This document shows, piece after piece, positions 7,683-15,223 of a stretch of DNA of 33,631 bases. The translations under genes were made by a program, and so were the position numbers. Within the stretch, counting starts at the first letter, position 1, and each line of letters begins with the position of its first letter. The stretch is from SIG452 sp045541975 (GTDB taxonomy: Bacteria > Bacillota > Clostridia > UMGS1840): assembly GCA_045541975.1 (NCBI GenBank), contig JAZQKB010000032.1, positions 1-33,631 of the forward strand, in the 5' to 3' direction. The notes beneath the pieces are model-generated. The model saw nothing but the letters and a program-made list of their open reading frames with translations. It did not search any database and was not told where the DNA came from.

Positions 7683-8669
7683 TTAGCGTAACGCTTTTTC
7701 CCAGTCGTAGCCTGATAAGAAATTAGCCAGGGAACGGACATCTTTTTCCGACAGGGTTTCCACAGTGGTATGCATATATTTTAACGGAATGGACAGCATC
7801 ACCGCCGGAATCCGATGCAACACCGCCCGATAAGCATTGGTACCGGGGTGAGAGGGTTCCAGCTCCGTATGATAAGGAATGTCTTTTTTGGTAAGGTATT
7901 GCTGTATTTTTGCAGTCAGTTTGTTGTCTAAAATACCGCCGTAACAAAGGGTGAACCCTTCTCCAACGGGATAGGAACGGCAGGGATTTAACCCATCAAA
8001 ATAGCCGTGCGTCACGTCTAAAATAATGGCAAGATCAAAGGTACGTTCCCGAAGAAATAACTCAATGCCTTGCAGTCCACGTTCTTCTCCGATGCTGCCA
8101 AGCACCGTGATGCTCACGTCCTTGCCCCACTTTTCTGCGGCCATTAACGCTGCCAGAAGACCGGCACGGTCATCTAAGCAACCGCCGGAGCATTGAGAGT
8201 TTTTCAGCTTTTGGTACTGCGCTTTCAACTTAATGGGCGTACCAACGGGAATTTTTTCTTTGGCATTTTTTAATCCCGTATCAATTAACAAATCGGCTTC
8301 CTTGTGTTCCTCTCCCTTTTTTGCAAGGTGAGGAGGCACTGCACCGATAACGCCGTAGATTGGTTCATCGGTAAGGATGGTCACTTCCTGGCATAAAAGA
8401 TTTTTCTTGTCGATACCGCCAACGGTGTCAAAGCGAAGAAACCCACCGGGAAGCACCTCGGACACAATCAGTCCGATTTCGTCAATGTGGGCATCAATGA
8501 GAATATGAAAAGGCGAAAACGCCGACTTTTTTTCAGCAAAAATGTTGCCGTAGGCATCGGTCTGGGGAGTTAAGCCAAACTTTTCAAAGATTTCAAAAAG
8601 AGCTTCTTTCCCCATGGTTTCAAAGCCGGAAACGGCAGGGATTTTGGATAATTTTTCAAGTTGTTTCAA
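7683..8669 (-). CDS. M42 family aminopeptidase, first of a tandem pair
   Basis: A 328-aa M42 peptidase paralogous to its neighbour but well diverged. Motifs: DAHIDEIG near 59-66, LDDRAG near 166, GSIGEERG near 193, ILDVTHG near 217 and KYMHTTVE near 305. The start codon is TTG (8669), supported by AGGAAG six or seven bases upstream; no better in-frame ATG is seen. Tandem M42 genes may form mixed particles with broader peptide range; that is inference. Confidence 0.88.
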   Translation of the reverse strand: MKQLEKLSKIPAVSGFETMGKEALFEIFEKFGLTPQTDAYGNIFAEKKSAFSPFHILIDAHIDEIGLIVSEVLPGGFLRFDTVGGIDKKNLLCQEVTILTDEPIYGVIGAVPPHLAKKGEEHKEADLLIDTGLKNAKEKIPVGTPIKLKAQYQKLKNSQCSGGCLDDRAGLLAALMAAEKWGKDVSITVLGSIGEERGLQGIELFLRERTFDLAIILDVTHGYFDGLNPCRSYPVGEGFTLCYGGILDNKLTAKIQQYLTKKDIPYHTELEPSHPGTNAYRAVLHRIPAVMLSIPLKYMHTTVETLSEKDVRSLANFLSGYDWEKALR

Positions 8670-8785
8670 AGTATACTTCCTTTCGGAACAAAATAATAGA
8701 GAATGAAGAGTGAATATGAATGAAATAAAAATTACCCTCTAAGGTAAAGAAAATTTGGGAATCAAATTAAAATTCTATCATCTTG

Positions 8786-8898
8786 GGTGCAGAAAAATGG
8801 ATGTAAAATAGGGAAACTGAACCGCAGGGTTACCCGAAGGCGTACATGCTGTACGCCAAGTGGTGAAGTTGACCTATTTGAAGCCATTGTTCAAGCCG
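8786..8898 (-). repeat. dispersed repeat family A, copy 3
   Basis: Starts GGTGCAGAAAAAT, contains GGGAAACTGAA. Hairpins AACC/GGTT (8820-8831) and GGCGTACA/TGTACGCC (8839-8857). It shares GGTGAAGTT and a closing TTGTTCAAGCCGTT with copy 1 and touches the murD stop codon. The rest of the gap 8670-8785 shows only AT-rich sequence. Confidence 0.75.
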
Positions 8899-10245
8899 TT
8901 AGTTTAAAGATTTTACAAAATCTTTAAACAAACGTCCCCGTTCCATAAAGTTTTTGAAAAAGTCAAAGCTTGCACAGGCGGGCGACAACATCACCACGTC
9001 GCCGGATTCGGCATTGGCATAGGCTTTTTGCACGGCGTCCTCTAAGTTTTCTGCCACCGAAATGGGAAAGTCTGGGTTTTCTGCTAAAACGGCAGATTTA
9101 ATTTTATCTTTGGTGTGTCCCATCACAACCAAGTGTTTCACACGGTTACAAACTTCTTTGGCGTAGGAATCAAAGGGGATGTTTTTGTCACTGCCACCGG
9201 CAATCACGATAATTTTTTGGTCAAAGGAATGTAGTCCGGCAATCGCACGGGAGGGACTGGAGGCAATGGAATCGTTATAAAAACGGATGCCGTTTAATTC
9301 TCTCACAAATTCAATACGGTGTTCCACCCCACCAAATTTTTTTGCTACCTGCTTTACGTAAGATAAATCGCACAGGGAATGTACAGCACAAATAGCCGCC
9401 AGATAGTTATCCACATTGTGGATTCCGGGGAGGATAATGTCCGATTTTTTCATTACCTCAGTACCGTTGAAATATACGGTGTCCCCATCTAAGTATGCCC
9501 CGTTTTTCACGGGTTGTTTCAGACTGAAGGCAAGAGAATCTTTTTGGATAAACTCTTTTGTAATGTCATTTTCTAAATTAAACACGGTGATTTTACTGCC
9601 GTGTTGGAAAATGTTTTTCTTTGCCTCAATATATTCAGCCATGTCGGTGTGTTTATCTAAATGGTTGGGTGCCAGATTGGTAATCACAGCGATATCGGCA
9701 CTTTTTTTCATGGTCATAAGCTGGAAAGAAGATAATTCCACAATTACAATATGGTCTTTTTGGATGGTGGAAAGCTCGGGCAATAAGGGGTTTCCGATGT
9801 TTCCGCCTAAGTGACAGGTGTAACCTGCATTTTTTAAGATTTCATAAATCAGAGTAGTGGTGGTGGTTTTACCGTCACTACCGGTAATTCCAATGATTTT
9901 TGCGGGACAAAGGTCAAAGAACAGTTCCATTTCGGAGGTGAGTACGGCACCCCGATCAGTTGCAGTTTTAATTTCCGAAAGAGTGGGCATGATGCCGGGG
10001 GAACGGAAAATAACGTCCTCGGTTAAGTCTGCAAGATAATTGTCGCCTGCAATCATAGGCAGACCTTTTTCTTCGGCAAGGGCAATGGCTTCGGGAGACG
10101 GTTTTTTATCACGAAGGGTTATTTGGGTAATTCCTTGCTCCCATAAAAAGGAAACAAGTGGCAAATTGCTTACCCCAACTCCTAACACGGTGACTGTTTT
10201 GCCGGATAATTTTTCTTTCATATCTGCTAAACTTTGAAATTGCAT
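8899..10245 (-). CDS. murD: UDP-N-acetylmuramoyl-L-alanine:D-glutamate ligase
   Basis: A 448-aa Mur ligase adding D-Glu to UDP-MurNAc-L-Ala in the cytoplasm. N-terminal Rossmann segment VTVLGVGVSN, ATP loop GITGSDGKTTTT near residue 118, central VIVELSSFQL and ITNLAPNHLDKH, and C-terminal GGVEHRIEFV and NDSIASSPSRAIAGL motifs. The ORF could open 45 nt earlier (10290), but those 15 codons are formed by the ribosome-site region; GAAAGGGCG lies eight bases before ATG 10245, giving the normal family length. It stands apart from any mur/fts cluster here. Confidence 0.93.
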   Translation of the reverse strand: MQFQSLADMKEKLSGKTVTVLGVGVSNLPLVSFLWEQGITQITLRDKKPSPEAIALAEEKGLPMIAGDNYLADLTEDVIFRSPGIMPTLSEIKTATDRGAVLTSEMELFFDLCPAKIIGITGSDGKTTTTTLIYEILKNAGYTCHLGGNIGNPLLPELSTIQKDHIVIVELSSFQLMTMKKSADIAVITNLAPNHLDKHTDMAEYIEAKKNIFQHGSKITVFNLENDITKEFIQKDSLAFSLKQPVKNGAYLDGDTVYFNGTEVMKKSDIILPGIHNVDNYLAAICAVHSLCDLSYVKQVAKKFGGVEHRIEFVRELNGIRFYNDSIASSPSRAIAGLHSFDQKIIVIAGGSDKNIPFDSYAKEVCNRVKHLVVMGHTKDKIKSAVLAENPDFPISVAENLEDAVQKAYANAESGDVVMLSPACASFDFFKNFMERGRLFKDFVKSLN

Positions 10246-10338
10246 TTGTCTTCGCCCTTTCTTTTTGTTTTCTTCGGAATGTGATGCCAATTCTGATTGA
10301 AAAAACTCTGTAAGATTCCAAAGAAATCCTTAGTTTAT

Positions 10339-10367
10339 ATTATAATACTTTTGGAAAATAATTGCAA
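10339..10367 (-). promoter_or_regulatory. promoter of murD
   Basis: Minus-strand TTGCAA (10362-10367), 17-nt spacer, perfect TATAAT (10339-10344). Confidence 0.78.
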
Positions 10368-10439
10368 GGCTTTGGGGGTATTTTTTAGAAAAAGGACATT
10401 GGGAGGCGTGAAAAAGGATTTCCTCTACAATGCAGGTGT

Positions 10440-10480
10440 GCCTGCCACCGAAATTTTTCGCTGTTTATTATTCACTATTC
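10440..10480 (+). repeat. dispersed repeat family C, copy
   Basis: GCCTGCCACCGAAATTTTTC followed by an AT-rich ATTCACTATTCATGA tail; the first 20 bases match 22,627 with one change. It is preceded by a small hairpin GCAGG/CCTGC. Confidence 0.5.
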
Positions 10481-10484
10481 ATGA

Positions 10485-10520
10485 AAAAAAGAGGAAACCC
10501 ATACGGATTTCCTCTTTTTT
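10485..10520. terminator. bidirectional intrinsic terminator
   Basis: GAGGAAA (10491-10497) pairs with TTTCCTC (10508-10514), flanked by seven A and six T. It serves the minus-strand surface-protein operon ending at 10,553 and blocks read-through into the murD promoter region. Confidence 0.82.
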
Positions 10521-10552
10521 AATTCTGTTATTTAATTTTAACTAACAGGCAA

Positions 10553-10714
10553 TTAGATCTGAGAACCTTCGTCTAATAAAGCCATGTTGTAAGTAGTGGT
10601 GATTTTGCCACCAGAAGTAGTTACAACAGCGGTTTCTAACGGATTTTCGTAAGCGATTGCTTCATTAGCCTGTAAAGAAATAATTTCAACAGAAGGGCAA
10701 ACATAATTTTTCAT
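10553..10714 (-). CDS. 53-aa small protein of unknown function
   Basis: Starts MKNYVCPSVEIISLQANEAI and ends LLDEGSQI, with a Thr/Ser/Gly-rich middle (TAVVTTSGGKITTTYN). A strong AAAGGAGGAT site lies upstream, and the gene is the last of an apparent three-gene minus operon, 22 nt after the cohesin-like protein gene and just before a terminator. There is no hydrophobic signal sequence and only one Cys (residue 6). Short clostridial proteins with an MKxYxxPxxE-type opening and Ser/Thr/Gly-rich tail are familiar to me as unannotated peptides. It could be a leader-core precursor for the PqqD / S26 / ABC genes at 15.2-17.6 kb (inference), or a small surface or regulatory protein. Confidence 0.68.
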   Translation of the reverse strand: MKNYVCPSVEIISLQANEAIAYENPLETAVVTTSGGKITTTYNMALLDEGSQI

Positions 10715-10736
10715 TTCAATATATCCTCCTTTAAAA

Positions 10737-11609
10737 TTATTCAGCGATGGTTAAGGTGAAAGTAGTGTCGCCTTCAATAATGGTATCGTTAGCGAAGAAA
10801 CTTAAGGTTTTTTCACCAGCGTGAACGCCTTCTAAGATGATTTCAAAGGTACCATCCCAATCACCGAAGGTGAAGGTAGTAGAACCATTGTAATCTTTAA
10901 CGGTATCACCAGGCATTGCACCATAGTATTTCTGAGCTCTTTCGCCTTCAACGGTGGAAGTAGCAGTGAATTCTACACCGTAGTTTTCTACAGTAGCAGC
11001 AACTTTACCGGTACAGGTAATGGTAGTACCAGCTGCGGTTGCAGAGAAGGGATTGGTAACGATAGGAGCTCTGTCATCAACGTAATCGATGGTGAAGTAA
11101 GCGGGCTGAGTTTTGGTAGTGAAGCTGTTACCACCAGTCTGACCAGCTACAGTACCACCATTAATGGTGTTAACTTTAGAAACCTTGATAGTAGAAGTAG
11201 AGTAAGAGAAATCTGCAGCGCTTAATTCAGCAGTTGCATCAATTTTTGCTACTTTGTAGGTTAAAACTTTTTCAGCAGTAGTGAAAGAAGCAGCTTTATC
11301 AGCAGCACTCCAAGCTACAACATATTTGTTGTAACCGGTTTTGTTGGTTTCAGAAAAGGTATCACAACCAGCGAACTGACCACAAGCTTCTGCAGAATCT
11401 GCAACAAAGCTTACAGCATCAGACAGTAAATAATGAGTGAAACCGTTTACGGATTCAGCGTTTGCGATATAAACATCTACAGTAATGTCAGTTTCGGTTT
11501 CGGTAACTACAGTGTGCATACCGCCATTTGCATTAGCAGCAGCGGAAGCAACTACAGATAAAGAAACCAGCATAGCCACTACTAATAAGAGTGAAAATAC
11601 TTTTTTCAT
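10737..11609 (-). CDS. secreted protein with cohesin-like domain
   Basis: A 290-aa exported protein. Signal peptide: MKKVFSLLLVVAMLVSLSVV then ASAAANA (cleavage near residue 25). Residues about 30-150 form a beta-rich domain with a cohesin-type pattern (TDITVDVYIAN, then TYKVAKIDATAEL and a YSTSTIKVS strand); residues 190-290 look like one more beta-sandwich. No anchor, sortase motif or SLH is seen, so it may bind a partner. The frame can open at TTG 11618, but AAAGGA is better spaced for ATG 11609. It follows the dockerin-like gene by 39 nt with its own ribosome site. Confidence 0.66.
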   Translation of the reverse strand: MKKVFSLLLVVAMLVSLSVVASAAANANGGMHTVVTETETDITVDVYIANAESVNGFTHYLLSDAVSFVADSAEACGQFAGCDTFSETNKTGYNKYVVAWSAADKAASFTTAEKVLTYKVAKIDATAELSAADFSYSTSTIKVSKVNTINGGTVAGQTGGNSFTTKTQPAYFTIDYVDDRAPIVTNPFSATAAGTTITCTGKVAATVENYGVEFTATSTVEGERAQKYYGAMPGDTVKDYNGSTTFTFGDWDGTFEIILEGVHAGEKTLSFFANDTIIEGDTTFTLTIAE

Positions 11610-11648
11610 TGTAATCAATTTCCTTTCAAATTTTAATTAGGCTAATTT

Positions 11649-12581
11649 TTAGCCAAAGATTTCCATGATCAGTTCAGTACCGTATGCAGTAATGTCGCCA
11701 ACATTAGCAACAACTTCACCCATATCACCAGCGTCAATTAAGCAGTCATGAGCTAAGTCATAAGATGCAACGAACACATCGGTTTCGGTAATGTCACTGA
11801 TTGCGGTAGAAATTAAACCTAAGTCACCTGCGTCGATTAAGAAGTCTTTTGCGCCAACTAAGTCACCTAATAATACATCGATTGCACCCATATCTACATC
11901 TGCATCTTCAACAATTGCATATTCCATGTAGGGAAGAGCACCATCTCTTGCGATAACAACTGCATATTCGCCAGCTGCTAAGCCTTCAAATGCAAAGGTA
12001 CCGTCAACGTCAGACACTTCACAAGTAGCAATTGCATCAATAACAAATTCATCACCATAAGTGTCAACTAATGCGATTGCATTATCAATGGTAGTTAAGT
12101 ATGCGGTAGTGGTGTACTGAGCTCTGTAGAGATCAGCATCTTCTGCAGCGATTAATTCGTCAGCAACTAACATTTCATAGAAATCTGCTTCTACGAAGTT
12201 GTTAACGGAACCGCTTACGGTGTAAGTAGGATCTTCCTGGGTACCATAGAAAATAGTACCAATTTCCTGTTTGTCGATGGCTTCGCCACCCATAACAACT
12301 CTAACGTTTTCAGTTAATTCGTCTTTTAACTGGAAGGTAAAGCTGTCAGTTGCTGCCTGGTCAATGTACTGGATGGAACCAACTTCGATAGTTTCGCCCT
12401 GATAAGCAACGATCGTAGCCTGTTTACCAGCATTTGCAGTAGCAGCGTCGCTGGGTAAAGTTACAGTGTAAGTAGTTTCGTCTTCGTTCACTAAGATTGC
12501 ATCAGAAAATGCAGCGAAGGAAGTCAGAGACATGCTTAACAGAACTGTTAATCCAACGAGTAAAGCGATGAGTCTTTTCAT
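11649..12581 (-). CDS. secreted protein with Cna_B/carboxypeptidase-regulatory-like and degenerate dockerin-like domains
   Basis: A 310-aa exported, strongly acidic protein. Signal peptide MKRLIALLVGLTVLLSMSLT-SFA. Near residues 128-230 is a beta domain opening YTVSGSVNNF and containing VDGTFAFEGLAAGEYAVVI, typical of carboxypeptidase-regulatory-like/Cna_B folds. The C-terminus holds two repeated segments, KDFLIDAGDLGLI and HDCLIDAGDMGEV, spaced like the duplicated F-hand of a type I dockerin, but most calcium-ligand Asp/Asn positions of the first loop are replaced. The AAGGAG site is seven bases before the ATG. Together with the next gene it looks like a dockerin/cohesin pair; binding is inference. 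Confidence 0.68.
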   Translation of the reverse strand: MKRLIALLVGLTVLLSMSLTSFAAFSDAILVNEDETTYTVTLPSDAATANAGKQATIVAYQGETIEVGSIQYIDQAATDSFTFQLKDELTENVRVVMGGEAIDKQEIGTIFYGTQEDPTYTVSGSVNNFVEADFYEMLVADELIAAEDADLYRAQYTTTAYLTTIDNAIALVDTYGDEFVIDAIATCEVSDVDGTFAFEGLAAGEYAVVIARDGALPYMEYAIVEDADVDMGAIDVLLGDLVGAKDFLIDAGDLGLISTAISDITETDVFVASYDLAHDCLIDAGDMGEVVANVGDITAYGTELIMEIFG

Positions 12582-12653
12582 AGTTTTTCTCCTTTTCTTT
12601 CCGGGAGGATTTTCCCGTGTTATATTATATTTTTTTTATACATGGTTATTAAT

Positions 12654-12787
12654 TCATTTCTTTGCTGCCAAAGAAACGAACCAAAGAAAGCACCGCCAAG
12701 TGTTTTTGCAATCCCCACTTCCATCTTCCTGCAAGATTATTTCATTGCAAAAACAACGGTGGAAATTTCTAGATTTGTCTTTCGATA
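12654..12787. repeat. dispersed palindromic repeat family B, copy 2
   Basis: Matches 4061-4208: TTCTTTG-CTGC-CAAAGAA, CACCGCCAAGT, TTTTTGCAAT, ATTGCAAAAA, GGTGG. It fills most of the space between two surface-protein genes. Confidence 0.7.
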
Positions 12788-12822
12788 AGAAAAGATATCA
12801 GCGGTATTTCTGAATTTAATGA

Positions 12823-14085
12823 TTACTGTGCGGAAGCGTATGCATAATCACGGAGAGTAAGCATCAGCATGATTTCAGACATCAGCTGCTTTTCCACATC
12901 GTTTTCTGCATTCCAAGGATAGTTTGCAGGAGAAACAATAACCATTCTCTGTGCAGCTAACCACTGAACATCGCAGTTTAAGGCTTCTGCTACCGCACGC
13001 AGGGGAACAAAGGTTCTATCCTGTGTGATTTCGGGAGCAACGTCCATAGTCTTTTTCAGACCGTCATTCGTATAAGTGGTGGAACCAATCTGGAATACCA
13101 GTTTCGTTCTACCATTTTCAATGAGGATTTCTCTGGTATCTTCTTTATATTCTACCTTACATTTTAATTCTTCAGCAATGTAACGCAAAGGAATTAAGGT
13201 TCTGTCATCTTTAATATAAGGTCTAACTTCTTTGTTATCTTTATCTACCCATTTTAAAGTGCCGTTTCCAACAGTACCGTAGTTATTAATCTGCAGAAAT
13301 ACCACGTTTTCTGCTCTCAACTGCTTACGGGTTACCATATCGGAGCCTTCGGTTTTATCGGACGAAATAGTTTCGTTTTTACCTTCAACATCAGTAGATT
13401 CGGTTTTGCCGTCGGGATATTTAAATTCCACAGTGCAAGACTGCATACCGTAGGAGTTGATTACCATCATACCTCCGGTAATGGTTTTGTCATCCACCAG
13501 TTTAAATTCCACAGGAGCATCGGACAGCTTTTTCATGGAAATCTGAGCAACTGCCAAACCGTTTTCGTCTGCCAACGCCTGGAACTTATCAGAAATGATG
13601 GAATTAGGATGTTTACATTTGGTGTTTAAGATGGTCATCATCGCGATGATACCGTTACCCATTTTGGAACCTTTGAAGGACTGCCAATCTGCAATTTCTT
13701 CGCCGGTTTCTAAATCTTTTGCCACGGTGGGGCAGGTTAATGCTTCTAAAAGCTCGGTGGTAGCTTCTTTGGTTTCTGCATTCACAGGAGTAACCACCTG
13801 GGGATCATAAGAAATTGCGGAAATAATCCCTTTGTATGTAGCATTATACAGAGTAACATTCAAAGTGAAGTAACCGTCTGCATCGGGTTCGGTTGCTTCT
13901 AACACAACCTTGGGGGTGTTATCTACCGGTGCTTCTGCAACAGGAGTACCTTCTGCTTCAGAGATCAGCATAATATCTCCCTGAATTTCTTCGGTAGTGC
14001 CATCTAACACAGCTTCTTCTGCATAAACAAAGCAGGAGCAAGCCATAATCAATACCATAATCAGTGCGAACAGTTTTTTTGCCAT
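12823..14085 (-). CDS. exported stalk-domain protein with N-terminal cohesin-like domain
   Basis: A 420-aa secreted protein. Signal peptide MAKKLFALIMVLIMACSCFV-YAEE. Residues about 50-200 are a beta-rich, cohesin-like region (GYFTLNVTLYNATYKG, then AISYDPQVVTP). Residues about 300-395 are a copper-amine-oxidase N-terminal-like (stalk) domain with DDRTLIPLRYIAEELKCKV and QDRTFVPLRAVAEALNCDV repeats. These domains are usual on clostridial cell-surface proteins; no copper enzyme is implied. The frame runs open 40 codons upstream through a palindromic repeat, but AAAGGAT sits about 10 bases before ATG 14085 and the signal peptide begins there. Confidence 0.8.
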   Translation of the reverse strand: MAKKLFALIMVLIMACSCFVYAEEAVLDGTTEEIQGDIMLISEAEGTPVAEAPVDNTPKVVLEATEPDADGYFTLNVTLYNATYKGIISAISYDPQVVTPVNAETKEATTELLEALTCPTVAKDLETGEEIADWQSFKGSKMGNGIIAMMTILNTKCKHPNSIISDKFQALADENGLAVAQISMKKLSDAPVEFKLVDDKTITGGMMVINSYGMQSCTVEFKYPDGKTESTDVEGKNETISSDKTEGSDMVTRKQLRAENVVFLQINNYGTVGNGTLKWVDKDNKEVRPYIKDDRTLIPLRYIAEELKCKVEYKEDTREILIENGRTKLVFQIGSTTYTNDGLKKTMDVAPEITQDRTFVPLRAVAEALNCDVQWLAAQRMVIVSPANYPWNAENDVEKQLMSEIMLMLTLRDYAYASAQ

Positions 14086-14160
14086 GGGAATCATATCCTT
14101 TCTGTTTGAAATTTCAATATCATGACTGCCACTTGGAAAGGACTGCTTCAAAATCCCTCC

Positions 14161-14198
14161 ACCACTTGCGGTGGTTTTCCTCCCTTTAGGCAAGGGAG
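14161..14198. repeat. double-hairpin intergenic repeat
   Basis: Two neighbouring hairpins, ACCAC/GTGGT (14161-14175) and CTCCCTT/AAGGGAG (14180-14198), in the gap between the two stalk-protein genes. The CTCCCTTtaggcAAGGGAG unit resembles a REP-like repeat common in clostridial genomes. It has no T-run and is probably not a terminator. Confidence 0.55.
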
Positions 14199-14218
14199 AC
14201 ATCAAGCGACGCGATCTA

Positions 14219-14851
14219 TTACTGGATGTTATTGCGACCTAAAGGAGAAAGATTCAAGCGAACCTCTGCCATAACCGCCTGCTCTACCGCACCGGTTTCC
14301 TCCCAAGGGGATTCCAACTCGGTAACAACTACCATCCGTTCTGCAGCGAGCCACTTCACGGCTTTTCCCAATGCTTCAGACACAAAGCGTACAGGAACGA
14401 AGGTTCGGTTTTCCACAATTTCTGCAGCGCAGTCCATTTCGTAGGCTTTATCGTTTAGGATATATGTTGTCCTATCAACGGTAAGCTCCATTACGGTATC
14501 TCCTAATGTGATTGTGATACCACGGGTCTGGTCATTATATCCCACAGTAGCTCCCACAGATTCTGCTAAGAATCGAAGAGGAACCATGGTTCTATCATTC
14601 TTAATATAAGGAATTACACTTTTATTTGCAAGGTCTATCCAGGTAAGTTTGCCATCCCTAACGGAAGCATAGTTACCAATTTGCAGAAAGATTACCCCTG
14701 CTTTGCGAAGACGGACAACTTCCGGCTCTTCTGTATTTTCAGCGACAACAAGAGAACCTACCTCCTCGCCGGAAGCAGAATCCTCTGCAAAAACCAAAGT
14801 TGTCATACACAATGAGAGTGCTAAAAGTATCCATAAAATCCGCTTAATCAT
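14219..14851 (-). CDS. small exported stalk-domain protein
   Basis: A 210-aa protein with signal peptide MIKRILWILLALSLCMTTLV-FAED and then a single copper-amine-oxidase N-terminal-like stalk domain (residues about 75-185): KNDRTMVPLRFLAESVGATV, then ENRTFVPVRFVSEALGKAV and AERMVVV. It is paralogous to the stalk part of the next gene (shared VIFLQIGNY / VVFLQINNY lead-in), so the two arose by duplication. GGGAGGCG precedes the ATG, and the promoter is at 14,901-14,929; it is first of the minus-strand surface-protein group. Confidence 0.82.
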   Translation of the reverse strand: MIKRILWILLALSLCMTTLVFAEDSASGEEVGSLVVAENTEEPEVVRLRKAGVIFLQIGNYASVRDGKLTWIDLANKSVIPYIKNDRTMVPLRFLAESVGATVGYNDQTRGITITLGDTVMELTVDRTTYILNDKAYEMDCAAEIVENRTFVPVRFVSEALGKAVKWLAAERMVVVTELESPWEETGAVEQAVMAEVRLNLSPLGRNNIQ

Positions 14852-14900
14852 AGATGAAATCGCCTCCCATCCTCAGACAATAAGCTATTTTACTATGATA

Positions 14901-14929
14901 ATTATAGCATAGGCTTTTTTTTTGGTCAA
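14901..14929 (-). promoter_or_regulatory. promoter of surface-protein group
   Basis: Minus-strand TTGACC (14924-14929), 17-nt spacer with an A9 tract, perfect TATAAT (14901-14906). Confidence 0.82.
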
Positions 14930-15223
14930 CCCTTTTTTCAAAAAAAATGAAAAATATTTGTAAAATTCAATTCCGGATTTTTGTGCAAGTTGAACAAATA
15001 ATTATTGGATTCTTGTTTCGATTTGCTGTTTCCACAGAAATTTTCCACAATTCTTGGGGAATCTGAATTTTAAAGCAGATTTTTGGTTGTCAAAGTGGCA
15101 AATTTTACGGATTTGTATGTTTTGAATGGAATTTTCCTGAAATTTTTATGAAAAATCCCTATACTATTATATATAATATAAGGGTGCGGAGCAGAGACTC
15201 CTTTTTGGAAGGATTATTGCAAT
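14930..15223. other. AT-rich gene-free stretch
   Basis: No ORF with a ribosome site is seen. It is strongly AT-rich, with an imperfect palindrome at about 15,159-15,184 (CCCTATAC...TATAAGGG) and a short GGAG/CTCC hairpin near 15,188 that may help end the minus-strand operon finishing at 15,224. No convincing poly-U terminator is visible. Confidence 0.5.

Noticed and set aside
10297..10545. 82-aa plus-strand ORF
   Set aside because: It runs through the murD promoter, a family C repeat and a terminator; not coding.
12532..12813. 93-aa plus-strand ORF
   Set aside because: It covers repeat family B and the antisense of a signal peptide; no ribosome site.
14086..14205. 40-codon N-terminal extension of the stalk protein
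   Set aside because: It is made by a double-hairpin repeat; the signal peptide and ribosome site support ATG 14085.
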